Assembly: GCF_003351745.1 (NCBI RefSeq)
Contig: NZ_CP031222.1
Location: 1 to 64,000 of the forward strand
Length of the DNA stretch: 64,000 bases
Reading direction: 5' to 3'
Source of the DNA: Aquirhabdus parva
GTDB lineage: Bacteria > Pseudomonadota > Gammaproteobacteria > Pseudomonadales > Moraxellaceae
Positions within the stretch are counted from its first letter, which is position 1. Each line of letters opens with the position of its first letter. Shown one piece after another: positions 1-8,187 of this stretch. Below the pieces are notes generated by a model, which did not search any database, was not told the DNA's origin, and saw nothing but the letters and a program-made list of their open reading frames with translations. Both the position numbers and the translations under genes were made by a program.

Positions 1-2
1 AA

Positions 3-110
3 AAGGAAAAACAAACCAAAGCTAAGCAGTCAGCATTTGACCGCCGCAGGGAAGTTACCCGACAAAAACATGATGCTGATCGTCGTCGGCTGAGGCAGGC
101 GGGTTGCTAA
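3..110 (+). CDS. Phage portal protein, C-terminal end (partial)
   Basis: An open frame enters from the left edge and stops at 108-110. The 35 visible residues are strongly basic and helical (Lys, Arg and Gln rich), as expected of the end of a podoviral portal protein. The assignment rests mostly on position: in P22-like phages the portal lies directly before the scaffold and coat genes, and the remains of a scaffold gene start here with a TAATG overlap. There is too little sequence to show the family directly. It could be another head gene. Confidence 0.45.
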   Translation, partial: KEKQTKAKQSAFDRRREVTRQKHDADRRRLRQAGC

Positions 111-681
111 TGAGTTACGCGCACGATACGAACCGCAAAATGCTACCGCCACAATCAAGTGCCTACGATTGATCAATTTGAATCAATCCCTGCTTATGAG
201 AAAGCTGTGCAGGATTACTGGCAAGAGCAAGCTAAATGTCGGTGCAAAAAGAGTTTGAGCAGAAAAAACAAGCCCAAGATGAGCAATTATTGGCAGAAAT
301 TGTCCAAGCCGAAGCAGAATACGCTAAATCTAATCCCGATTATGAGAATGTTTTAACCTCAATGGTTCCTTTTATCGGCCAGAAGGATTGCCAGTGCATT
401 TAAAAGACGCAATTTACTGCTGATGATCGCCGGCTATGCTTTATGAGTTGGGTAAAGATTAGCGGGTTTTGCTGATTTCTTGGTAAGTCGCCCACTGAGC
501 AACTCATGGAATTGGGAGCCGTCCGCGCAAGTTTAAAAAACAACGGTGCAGCAGCGCCGCGTACACCTGCAGCAGCAAACCTACCAAAACCCATTTCAAC
601 AGTATCAGGCCGAACCACTTTAAGACTGATCCTTACGCGATGAGCGATAAGGACTTCTTAGCGGCGAAAGGTCTGAGATAA
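110..681 (+). pseudogene. Phage scaffold-like protein gene, broken by multiple frameshifts
   Basis: A start ATG overlaps the upstream stop and opens a protein beginning MSYAHDTNRK. The reading then passes through several frames. From 159 it reads VPTIDQFESIPAYEKAV, from about 236 VQKEFEQKKQAQDEQLLAEI, from 388 LPVHLKDAIYC, near 436 MLYELGKD, then SPTEQLMELGAVRASLKNNG, and it ends with SDKDFLAAKGLR and a stop at 679-681. Each piece looks like coding sequence, and the order matches scaffold-type head assembly proteins that sit between portal and coat in P22-like phages. At least five frame changes are needed, so no full protein can be made as written. Either the gene has decayed or this stretch holds local sequence errors. 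The genes after 757 are intact. Confidence 0.7.
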
Positions 682-756
682 AAGGATATAGAAAATGCCA
701 ATCCAGTCTCTAACAACACGATTATTACTCATGACATCATCGCCAAAGATGCGGCG

Positions 757-1941
757 GTGATGTTTCTTGAGGAATCAACTTTTGTTAAATCGATCAACCG
801 TGATCGAGAGCAAGAGTTCGGAAAAGACCGAGGCGGTTATACAGCTGGTGAGTCTGTCCGTATTAAAATCCCTCCTACACCCGTTGTCACCGATGGCGAC
901 GTGTGGTCACCAACTGATGCCGCAAAAAATGCGGTTGAAGAAACCATTTTGCTGAAAGTCGATACGCCTAAACACGTAGGGCTCAAATTCGGTTCAATTG
1001 AACAGGCTTTGAAGTTTGGTGAGTACAACGCAAAAGGCGGTTTTAAAGAGCGTATCTTGAAGCCTGCTGTTAAGGCGCTTGTTTCTGTCGTTGAAGCGGA
1101 CATGTTGCAACGTGCAATTATTCTCACAAATAACTTTGTGGCGAATACTGGCCCGCTGACCACGCTGTCGCCATATGACAATGCCCGAGCTGCGCTGCAA
1201 CGCAATCTTTGCCCTGAGGATAACCGTCAATCCTTAATCACCAGTAATATGAACGTTGGGCTTGTTTCGGCATCACGCCAGTTATTTAATTCGCAAAAAG
1301 ACCTTGCCAAGCAATATACCGAAGGCTGGATTGGTCGCTATGCTGGCTTTGATTTTCATGAGCATCAATCGCTGTATCGCTCGACCAATGGTACGCAGGT
1401 TGCGGGTGTCACCGTATCGGGTGCTTCGCAAACGGGCGGAACATTGACGATTGGCGGCGTGACCAATGGCACGATCTTTAAGGCTGGCATGATCTTCACC
1501 ATGACAGGTGTGAACATGTTGCATCCTCTGACCAAGCAAGATACTGGCAATCTCATGCAGTTTGTCGTACTTGCTGATGCGACGATGGGCGGTACTACTG
1601 GTGCGTTAACGATCTATCCTAAGATCACACCAGCAGGAACTGCGAATGCCAATGTGACGGCTTCACCAGCAGGTGGCGCAGGTTTAACTTTCGTTGGTGC
1701 TGCAAACCAGACCATCGAGCAAGGGTTAGCCTATCAGGGCGATGCTTACGCGGCGGCTTTTGTACCTCAGAAGCTACTTGCAGGATGTGTTGGTAGCACT
1801 TTTGATGCGGGTACCTTCTCAATTCGCTGCATGACCTTTGGTGATGGTGTGAATAACTTTGAAGGTACACGCCTTGATGTGTTGTACGGCTTTACGGGCG
1901 TTCGCAATAATTGGGCTGTGCGCACAGGCGTAGGCTTGTAA
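757..1941 (+). CDS. Major capsid (coat) protein, P22 gp5-like
   Basis: This 394-residue frame looks like a P22-type coat protein, which forms the HK97-fold icosahedral shell. It follows portal and scaffold genes and precedes the gp4- and gp10-like genes. A glycine- and threonine-rich section around residues 210-330 fits the inserted surface domain of this family. The GTG at 757 is only the first usable start in this frame. The frame stays open back to 682 and reads ANPVSNNTIITHDIIAKDAA, which is a good coat N-terminus. An ATG at 695, with AAGG upstream, would begin it as MANPV if one G were added after 697. I infer a one-base loss near 697, real or a sequencing error, and a true protein about 20 residues longer. 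Confidence 0.85.
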   Translation: MMFLEESTFVKSINRDREQEFGKDRGGYTAGESVRIKIPPTPVVTDGDVWSPTDAAKNAVEETILLKVDTPKHVGLKFGSIEQALKFGEYNAKGGFKERILKPAVKALVSVVEADMLQRAIILTNNFVANTGPLTTLSPYDNARAALQRNLCPEDNRQSLITSNMNVGLVSASRQLFNSQKDLAKQYTEGWIGRYAGFDFHEHQSLYRSTNGTQVAGVTVSGASQTGGTLTIGGVTNGTIFKAGMIFTMTGVNMLHPLTKQDTGNLMQFVVLADATMGGTTGALTIYPKITPAGTANANVTASPAGGAGLTFVGAANQTIEQGLAYQGDAYAAAFVPQKLLAGCVGSTFDAGTFSIRCMTFGDGVNNFEGTRLDVLYGFTGVRNNWAVRTGVGL

Positions 1942-1972
1942 TAGTCATTTAACCTTAAACACAAACCAATAA

Positions 1973-2009
1973 ACGACAAAAGCCGCCTTCGGGTGGCTTT
2001 GTCGTTTTT
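1973..2009 (+). terminator. Rho-independent terminator after coat gene
   Basis: A long stem (ACGACAAAAGCCGCC pairing with GGTGGCTTTGTCGT around a TTCG tetraloop, with one bulge and one G-T pair) ends in TTTTT. It lies 30 bases after the coat stop and just before the next gene, so it probably reduces read-through and keeps coat transcript above tail transcript. Confidence 0.8.
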
Positions 2010-2022
2010 GAGGATTTAAAAA

Positions 2023-2514
2023 ATGTCAGAACCTATTGAATACCCAAAGGCTCTTTATCGTGATCATGCTGATCATGCAATCGCTAAAGACGAAGAGCAT
2101 GAGGCCCGTTTACGTGAACTAGGTTACGGGGATTTTTCGGAGCTTGATCACTCAGACCATAAAACTACTGAGTCTGAAACTAATGCCCAAACAGAGGCAT
2201 CGGGTGATGTTGCTTTTCTGCAAGCGCGAGTTGAAAACCTTGAAGGGCTTTTAACACGCGCAGAATCAGACCTAACTGCAATCGATATTCGTAACAAAGA
2301 GCTAGTCTCTGACCTAGAAAAAGCTAATGCAACTATTGCAGAGCATGTGCAAACCATTGCTGAAATGGAAGGGCATGCAGAGAAAGGTATTGCAGAGATT
2401 GAGCGTTTAAACAACGAAGTCTCTTCTTTTCAAGTCACCGTTAATGGCTTGCAAGAGCAAATAGCAAAATCAAATGCAGATGTATCAAAAACTGATAAAA
2501 AGGATAGCAAATAA
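2023..2514 (+). CDS. Phage head-tail region coiled-coil protein, function unknown
   Basis: This 163-residue acidic protein lies between coat and gp4-like genes. Residues 1-50 are rich in His, Asp and Glu. Residues 60-160 are a long predicted coiled coil with regular Leu, Ile and Val spacing (for example VENLEGLLTRAESDL). The stop codon TAATG overlaps the start of the next gene. I do not recognise a named family. Its position suggests a minor virion or assembly protein. A scaffold role is less likely because remnants of a scaffold gene lie upstream of coat. Confidence 0.7.
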   Translation: MSEPIEYPKALYRDHADHAIAKDEEHEARLRELGYGDFSELDHSDHKTTESETNAQTEASGDVAFLQARVENLEGLLTRAESDLTAIDIRNKELVSDLEKANATIAEHVQTIAEMEGHAEKGIAEIERLNNEVSSFQVTVNGLQEQIAKSNADVSKTDKKDSK

Positions 2515-2918
2515 TGAAACCTGTTCTTAGTTTGCTGCGGGAGGCCGCACGCAAAGCGAATCTAATCGCGTCCGGTGAAAATCTCAATGCAGACCAAGAG
2601 CAGGAGTCATTAGAGGCGCTTAACACGTTATTGGACGGGTGGGCGCTCACTCTTCGCAATGGTTCTTTGCCACAGAGTGTTAAGGTGACTGATACCTTAT
2701 ATTTACCTGATGGTTACGCATCAGCAATCATGTATAACTTGGCGGTGCAGATCAGTGTTGATAATGAATTACAGATTGATCCCGAAGTTCAGCAAATGGC
2801 GCTTAATACCTTGTCTGCAGTGCGCCGTGATGGTACCGCGCCATTAAAATCTAAAGGTGATACCACACTAAGCCGTATGAGCCGCCGTCATGGTCTAGGA
2901 CGAAATTTCTATGGCTAA
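2514..2918 (+). CDS. Packaged DNA stabilisation / tail accessory protein, P22 gp4-like
   Basis: This 134-residue protein has the pattern of P22 gp4-type adaptors, which bind below the portal after DNA packaging and close the head. An N-terminal helix (LLREAARKANLI) is followed by a Glu-rich helix, the segment LLDGWALTLRNGSL, and a middle part with LPDGYASAIMYNLAVQIS. It overlaps its neighbours at both ends (TAATG upstream, 8 bases downstream), which points to translational coupling in the head-tail operon. It is a little shorter than P22 gp4. Gene order between coat and gp10-like supports the call. Confidence 0.8.
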   Translation: MKPVLSLLREAARKANLIASGENLNADQEQESLEALNTLLDGWALTLRNGSLPQSVKVTDTLYLPDGYASAIMYNLAVQISVDNELQIDPEVQQMALNTLSAVRRDGTAPLKSKGDTTLSRMSRRHGLGRNFYG

Positions 2919-4536
2919 GTTACCCATAGTCGGCGCGGCTTATAAAAACCCTTCGCTGATCATTGATTGTCAGAATACGATTAATTGGTACCCTCAAGCC
3001 ATTGAGCTACCTAATGGTGCACAACGTGTATCTGCACTAATACCAACACCCGGATTAATCCGCCGATTCACGGGTGATAGTGCGGCAGTTCGTTGTCTAA
3101 AAGTTTTGTCTACTGGTCAGCTTTTAGCGGTGATTGGGAAGAAGCTTTATCACAGCCCGGCCAATACTTTTAATCTGACTCAAGTCACTGGCGTGATTAT
3201 GGGGCTAGATATTGTCTCGATTGCTGATAATGGCACCGTGGCTATGATCGTCAACGGCAATACAAATCAAGTCTTAGACCTGAAAACCTTGGTACTGACT
3301 ACACTCACCGGCTCGAATATTCCGCGATCTTCTTTTGTGGTTTTTCTTGATGGCCGCTTTGTGATGAATAAAGAGAAGTCCGACCGCTTTGTATGGTCTG
3401 ACTTGTACTCAACCAATATTGACGCACTGTCATATGCTACTGCAGAGGCAAGTCCTGACCCTATGGTTGCCTTGGTCGAGTTTCAGCGCGAACTGTGGAT
3501 GTTTGGCACTCAGACCACAGAACGCTATTACTCCAACAATGACAAAGATCAACCCTTTGCACGTATGCCCGGCGGCGTGTTTGAAATGGGGTGTTTAGCC
3601 CCTAATAGTGTATGTGCATTTGGTACAGGGATAATTTGGCTTGCTGTATCAGAATTTGGCGGCAATCAGATTGTGATGAGTTCCGGCGGTCAGCCTGTCC
3701 GTCTCAGTAATCATGCTATTGAGGGTGAAATTGACTCTTATCCAACAAATAATGATGCGGTGGCATTTGCCTACCAACAAGAAGGTCATTCTTTTTATGT
3801 GATTAGTTTCCCCTCTGGGAATACCACATTTGTTTTTGATATGACAACGCAGCTTTGGCACCAACGATCATGGACCAATACACAAGGGCAACATGACCGT
3901 CACCGCGCTCATATTCACGCCTATTTCAACGGTACCCATTATGTGGGTGACTACAGTAACGGCAAGATTTACGAATTAGACCGTGGAACCTATACCGATG
4001 ATGGCAACATCATTACCCGTGAGCGCACTTGTCCTGCAACGCTTACAGACGGTCAAATGATGCGGTTTACGCGGCTTGAGATTGTTTGCGAGACGGGTGA
4101 TTTAAAGAAGAGGGGGATTCCCCCCGATTTAGAAATCCATTCATACACAAGTCAGCCTTACCCTTATATGTTTAATGATGTTTTTAAGGTTGGCGGCAGT
4201 TTAACAGGCATTTCACTTAGACCTAACTTTTACACCATCCCTGCAGAAATCTTTCGTATGGGGGCATCTCTAACAGCAATTAACCTGCCTGTTGCAGTCA
4301 CTTACGGCACGTACAACATTCCGCCTGAGGCGTTCAAGCCTTCTGCATCTATGACCGCAATAGATATGCCTATCTTGGTGAGTTACGGAACATACAACAT
4401 TCCTGCAGAAGCCTTTAAACCATCAGCATCCATGTCTGCGATATCTCTGCCGATTGTCGCTTCCTACTTAACATATAGCATTCCTGCAGAACCTTTCAAC
4501 ATCGGTGCTAGTCTTACTGGAGTCACCTTAGCATGA
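2911..4536 (+). CDS. Packaged DNA stabilisation protein, P22 gp10-like, with altered C-terminus
   Basis: The first 400 or so residues read as a gp10-type tail hub protein, which joins the gp4 ring to the tail needle. The opening is typical (GAAYKNPSLIIDCQNTINWY), and later blocks such as ALVEFQRELWMFGTQTTERY and FVFDMTTQLWHQRSW are characteristic. After residue 395 or so (MMRFTRLEIVCETGD) the family normally continues into a short C-terminal domain with a WSDDGG-type motif. Here the sequence switches instead to a tail of 27-residue repeats. The missing C-terminal domain appears to be the separate small gene at 6076-6288. Whether this 541-residue form works alone is uncertain. Confidence 0.8.
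   Translation: MAKLPIVGAAYKNPSLIIDCQNTINWYPQAIELPNGAQRVSALIPTPGLIRRFTGDSAAVRCLKVLSTGQLLAVIGKKLYHSPANTFNLTQVTGVIMGLDIVSIADNGTVAMIVNGNTNQVLDLKTLVLTTLTGSNIPRSSFVVFLDGRFVMNKEKSDRFVWSDLYSTNIDALSYATAEASPDPMVALVEFQRELWMFGTQTTERYYSNNDKDQPFARMPGGVFEMGCLAPNSVCAFGTGIIWLAVSEFGGNQIVMSSGGQPVRLSNHAIEGEIDSYPTNNDAVAFAYQQEGHSFYVISFPSGNTTFVFDMTTQLWHQRSWTNTQGQHDRHRAHIHAYFNGTHYVGDYSNGKIYELDRGTYTDDGNIITRERTCPATLTDGQMMRFTRLEIVCETGDLKKRGIPPDLEIHSYTSQPYPYMFNDVFKVGGSLTGISLRPNFYTIPAEIFRMGASLTAINLPVAVTYGTYNIPPEAFKPSASMTAIDMPILVSYGTYNIPAEAFKPSASMSAISLPIVASYLTYSIPAEPFNIGASLTGVTLA
4195..4536 (+). repeat. 27-residue tandem repeats encoded at the end of the gp10-like gene
   Basis: The last 113 residues hold three full copies of a 27-residue unit (81 bases each), flanked by a shorter first copy and a partial last copy. 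The pattern is ASxTAIxLPxxVSYGTYNIP followed by AEAFKPS. The nucleotide copies are diverged, so this is an old protein repeat rather than a recent slippage product. The repeats may form a fibre-like or binding extension on the tail. Confidence 0.75.
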
Positions 4537-5459
4537 ACATAGAAACTAATATCCGTCTTTCGGGGCGATTCAAATTGACAGCGGTAAACGAGCATGGCGA
4601 GGAAAGATTTTTAGCGGAATTTGATAACTTAATCTTGAACCAAGGCTTAGACAAAGTAGCGGACACTGCGCCTAGTGCCCCTGTTATTGCTTGTGTGCAA
4701 GTCGGTACGGGCAACACTGCGCCTGCGGTTACGCAAACTGCTTTAAGTGCATACTTAGTCGGCACGAGCCGCAACTTTTCCTTTAGCACAAACCCGCCGT
4801 CATCTGCACCTTGGGTCGGCACTGTTGTGTACTCTTGGCAGTTTGATCAAGGTGTTGCGGCAGGTAATTTAAGTGAAGTAGGGGTAGGTTGGACATCATC
4901 AACAGGCAACTTGTTTTCTCGCGCGTTGATTTTAGATGGCAGTAATAACCCGACCTCAATCACTGTACTCGCTAACGAGTTCTTGACTGTTACATACACG
5001 CTAACCGTAACACCTCCGACAGCAGATAACGTAACCGTTATTTCTGTAAATGGTGTGAATACCACATGCACAACAAGACCTTCAGCGGTAAGCACTTATA
5101 CGACTGGTCAAGGGGCATGGGGTGTCCTGTATGGAGGGTACAGCATATTTCACGACATCAGTTCTTCAAGATGTATAGTTGGTGCGGGAACGTTAGGAAA
5201 TTATGATTCCATCCCATCAAGCAGTACCTTAGTGCTAAATGGTGGTTTTACGGTTGGGAGTTATACACCCGGTTCCTTCTCACGCTCAATCACTTGCAAC
5301 GGCACACTAACAGACAATTTGCCTGGGAACGCACCTATTACTGCGGCGCTTATCAACGTGTTAGGGGGTACTTCGTGGCAGACAAGTTTTAGTCCGGGAT
5401 TGCCAAAAGATAATACAAAGACATTGGCATTGACCTTAACGATTAGTTGGAGTCGCTAA
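4533..5459 (+). CDS. Putative phage tail-associated protein
   Basis: This 308-residue protein overlaps the gp10-like gene by 4 bases (ATGA). Its N-terminal 150 residues have a pattern seen in other phage virion proteins: an opening strand (FKLTAVNEHGEERFLAEFDN), then NLILNQGLDKVAD and VQVGTGNTAPAVTQTALSAY. The C-terminal half is rich in Ser, Thr and Gly and looks like beta structure, as in fibre or decoration proteins. It has no signal peptide or membrane segment. It lies in the segment that seems inserted between the gp10 body and its C-terminal domain, so it may have arrived as part of that insertion. Confidence 0.6.
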   Translation: MNIETNIRLSGRFKLTAVNEHGEERFLAEFDNLILNQGLDKVADTAPSAPVIACVQVGTGNTAPAVTQTALSAYLVGTSRNFSFSTNPPSSAPWVGTVVYSWQFDQGVAAGNLSEVGVGWTSSTGNLFSRALILDGSNNPTSITVLANEFLTVTYTLTVTPPTADNVTVISVNGVNTTCTTRPSAVSTYTTGQGAWGVLYGGYSIFHDISSSRCIVGAGTLGNYDSIPSSSTLVLNGGFTVGSYTPGSFSRSITCNGTLTDNLPGNAPITAALINVLGGTSWQTSFSPGLPKDNTKTLALTLTISWSR

Positions 5460-5460
5460 C

Positions 5461-6051
5461 ATGTTGCCAAATGGGGTGCTATCGACTACGCCTATCACGG
5501 GATCATTTATAGCACCTGATAACCAACCGTTTAGTTATACAACGGATTACGAGAAAGGCGGCATACACCTGCAAGACCCTTCGCAAGGTCTTGATGTTCA
5601 AGTCTGGACAGCACAGGTTAAATTAGACGGTATTTATATCAGTGCGCCCAACACCCCAGAAGTCAAAATACTTTCAGGTCTGCGATACACGGAAGTCGGT
5701 TTATCATTTGATCAGAACATGAACCCGCATATCAGTTTTGTGCAAAATGGTAATGCGGGTTTATTGTGGTATGACTCGGCAGCTCATGCGAACGCCACGA
5801 TGATGATTCCTGATGCTATCAACCCTCGCACATGCTTGGATGACAAGCGTTCATTAAGTTCAAGTTCAAGCGACGTACTGCTTTTCTATCTCAAAAGTGA
5901 TAACCATTTGTATTACCGTCAACAGCGTGACCGATTCGGCATTGAATATCCATTGGGTGTGGTTGATGGCAATGTATTAAGACGTGTAGGAATGAATCAA
6001 AAATACCGTCTACAAATTGAAATTGAGAAATTATCTAAGCCCACTATTTAA
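5461..6051 (+). CDS. Phage protein of unknown function (tail region)
   Basis: This 196-residue frame begins one base after the previous stop. It is mostly predicted beta strand, with a serine run (LSSSSSD) around residue 135 and a basic tail (RRVGMNQKYRLQIEIEKL). Segments such as DVLLFYLKSDNHLYYRQQRD look like those of uncharacterised phage virion proteins that go with the preceding gene. Its stop codon sits inside the loop of a terminator hairpin. I cannot assign a function. A structural or adsorption role is inferred from position only. Confidence 0.6.
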   Translation: MLPNGVLSTTPITGSFIAPDNQPFSYTTDYEKGGIHLQDPSQGLDVQVWTAQVKLDGIYISAPNTPEVKILSGLRYTEVGLSFDQNMNPHISFVQNGNAGLLWYDSAAHANATMMIPDAINPRTCLDDKRSLSSSSSDVLLFYLKSDNHLYYRQQRDRFGIEYPLGVVDGNVLRRVGMNQKYRLQIEIEKLSKPTI

Positions 6052-6062
6052 GTGGGTTTTTT
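6039..6062 (+). terminator. Terminator hairpin overlapping the end of the 196-residue gene
   Basis: GCCCAC and GTGGG(T) pair around a loop that contains the TAA stop codon, followed by TTTTTT at 6057-6062. A terminator inside a late operon is unusual. It marks the right edge of the segment that seems to interrupt the gp10-like gene. Confidence 0.7.
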
Positions 6063-6075
6063 AATGGAGATCGAT

Positions 6076-6288
6076 ATGCTGACCGATGACGAAGCAAAAT
6101 TGATGGTCACATGGTCCGATGACCACGGCAACACATGGTCAAACAATCGTTTATTGCCACTCGGTAAAGTTGGTGAATATCGCAAGCGGGTAGAGACTCG
6201 CCGCATGGGGTCGGGCCGTGATCGAGTGTACCGCGTGCGCTGTACTGATCCGGTGAATATCGTCATTGTCGAGGCGCGTTTGTCATGA
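6076..6288 (+). CDS. Detached gp10-type C-terminal domain
   Basis: The 70 residues from ATG 6076 include LMVTWSDDHGNTWSNN, then LGKVGEYRKRVETRRMG and SGRDRVYRVRCTDPVNIVI. This pattern normally forms the C-terminal end of gp10-like stabilisation proteins, directly after a segment like the one at residue 395 of the 541-residue protein. GGAG at 6066-6069 is well placed for ATG 6076. ATG 6064 and GTG 6052 are in-frame alternatives with poorer sites. The end overlaps the next start (ATGA). I infer that this is the displaced end of gp10, now translated on its own. It may reassociate with the N-terminal protein in the tail. Confidence 0.65.
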   Translation: MLTDDEAKLMVTWSDDHGNTWSNNRLLPLGKVGEYRKRVETRRMGSGRDRVYRVRCTDPVNIVIVEARLS

Positions 6289-7124
6289 GTAGCGGAATCC
6301 CGGCCAATGATCCAATTTCAATGCCTAATGGATTATGTACGCGGCAATGGATTTTGTATTTAGATGGTTTATCAAATAGCTCAGCCAATGGAAGCGCGGC
6401 AGCTTTAGCAAAGGCAAATCAAGCCCTTTCTACGGCTACACAAGCCGAAAGCGCGGCAAACCAAGCCAACACAACCAACAATGCTCAGAACAGCAAAATT
6501 AGCACGCTGGAAAGCAATGTAAGTGGCTTGCAAACAGGTAAAGCTGATCAAACGGCCTTAAACAATAGCAATAACCGCATAAATACGCTTGAGACAGCAA
6601 ACGTCACAACACAATCTCAACTTACGGCACTGACAGCAAAGGTTAATGGTATCGGTGATGCTTCTACAGACATAGCTGACATTAAAACAGAGTTATCTCA
6701 AGACACAGTTTTGATCAATCAACTACGCGTTACAGCAAATGATCATGAAGAGCGTATAGATACTTTAGAAACGCATGATGACGATCATGAATCACGCATA
6801 ACTGCAATTGAAACTTTTGATACTGCAGCCGGTATGCGTCTGACTTCTTTAGAGGGGCGAAACCTTGCGCCAGTCATGAAAACCGTGGATGTCAATTTAG
6901 GGTCCACGCCTGCAAAAAACTTTACTGCATCGTTCACTGATGCGGATGTCACCACGGCATCAAAGCTGATGATGGTTGCATCAAAGCCATTCGCAACATT
7001 TGCCACTGAGACAGTAACCGCTTATGCGTCTTGTACAACAGATGGCACCGTAAACATTCATGTAAACAGCGCGATAAACAACATATCTGGCATTTTCTCA
7101 TTCACATATTTAATCAGTCCATAG
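6285..7124 (+). CDS. Tail needle-like coiled-coil protein (P22 gp26 position)
   Basis: This 279-residue protein is Ala, Asn, Thr and Ser rich, with a long run of heptads from about residue 40 to 185 (for example SKISTLESNVSGLQTGKAD and HEERIDTLETHDDDHESRI). A compact beta-rich C-terminal domain of about 80 residues follows. A long trimeric coiled coil with a C-terminal knob is the design of the P22 gp26 needle, which plugs the tail and pierces the cell. In P22 gp26 also follows gp10. Direct sequence identity is not visible, so the function is inferred from architecture and order. Confidence 0.6.
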   Translation: MSSGIPANDPISMPNGLCTRQWILYLDGLSNSSANGSAAALAKANQALSTATQAESAANQANTTNNAQNSKISTLESNVSGLQTGKADQTALNNSNNRINTLETANVTTQSQLTALTAKVNGIGDASTDIADIKTELSQDTVLINQLRVTANDHEERIDTLETHDDDHESRITAIETFDTAAGMRLTSLEGRNLAPVMKTVDVNLGSTPAKNFTASFTDADVTTASKLMMVASKPFATFATETVTAYASCTTDGTVNIHVNSAINNISGIFSFTYLISP

Positions 7125-7134
7125 GGAGCACGTC

Positions 7135-8175
7135 ATGGGTGGATTTTTAGGGTCATTGACAGGCGCAAACGCAGCCAATGCAGCAGCTCAAGCGGCAAAA
7201 GCTCAAGCCGCAGCAAACCAACAGGCGGCGCAAGTTCAAGTCGATGCTTACGGCAAAGCGGCACCTTTGCAAGCCAATGCAGCCACACAAGCAGCGCAGG
7301 CGCTTCAAGATGCCTATGGTTCAGGTACAAAGTCACTTGTTGGGGGTTATAACAATGCCAATGACACGCTAAACAGTGGTTATCAGTCTGCACTTGGGTT
7401 TTTGCAACCTTATGCCGCAGCCGGAACAACAGCAACAGGTCAACTTAACCAAGGTTTAACTGATGGCAGTCTTACTCGATCATTCGGTGCAGGCGATTTT
7501 ACAGCTGATCCGGGTTATCAATTCCGCTTAGACCAAGGCATGAACGGCATTCAACAAAGTGCGGCTGCAGGCGGTGGGTTGATGTCTGGTGCGACACTAA
7601 AAGCGCTTCAAAACAACAATAGCAACCTTGCAAGCCAAGAGTACGGCAACGCATATAACCGCTATAGCAACGACCAACAAAACCGCTTTAATCGCCTGTT
7701 TGGTGTTGCACAAAGTGGTCAAGGTCTGGCGCAGAACATGGGCAATATGGCTTATCAGAACGCTAGCAATATCGCAAACAATCAGATCGGCATCGGCAAT
7801 GCTCAAAATGCTGGAACTTTGGGCGCAGCTCAAGCCAATGCAAACGGAATCACCGGAGCAGCAGGGTATAACGCTCAAGGCATACTTGGTGCAGCAGGCG
7901 CACAAGCTGATGGGATATTAGGTGCAGGCAATGCCATTTCAGCGGGAACGATTGCCGGGGCTAATAACCGCTCTCAAGCATTCGCAAATCTGGCGAATCT
8001 GGCAGGACAAGCGGCGGGGGCTTATGCGAGTGGTGGCACTTCTCTTGCCATGCCTTCGGGTGGCAACAAAAGCTCTTTGAGTAGTTATTTCTCAAACCTT
8101 TGGGGCGGGAACAACGGACAGAATGCCGTTACACCCGGTTCGCTAAACATTGCAACGCCAAACTTAGCAACTTAA
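7135..8175 (+). CDS. DNA ejection (transfer) protein, P22 gp7-like
   Basis: This 346-residue Ala-, Gly-, Gln- and Asn-rich protein starts after a good ribosome site (GGGAGCACGTC). The middle block DPGYQFRLDQGMNGIQQSAA, with NRFNRLFGVAQSGQ further on, is typical of phage DNA transfer proteins of the gp7 type. These leave the virion with the DNA and help it cross the cell envelope. A second half of repeated Gly-Ala-Asn motifs (for example GAAGAQADGILGAGNA) is low in complexity. It is the first of three consecutive ejection-type genes. Confidence 0.75.
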   Translation: MGGFLGSLTGANAANAAAQAAKAQAAANQQAAQVQVDAYGKAAPLQANAATQAAQALQDAYGSGTKSLVGGYNNANDTLNSGYQSALGFLQPYAAAGTTATGQLNQGLTDGSLTRSFGAGDFTADPGYQFRLDQGMNGIQQSAAAGGGLMSGATLKALQNNNSNLASQEYGNAYNRYSNDQQNRFNRLFGVAQSGQGLAQNMGNMAYQNASNIANNQIGIGNAQNAGTLGAAQANANGITGAAGYNAQGILGAAGAQADGILGAGNAISAGTIAGANNRSQAFANLANLAGQAAGAYASGGTSLAMPSGGNKSSLSSYFSNLWGGNNGQNAVTPGSLNIATPNLAT

Positions 8176-8187
8176 GGACCTGATCAA

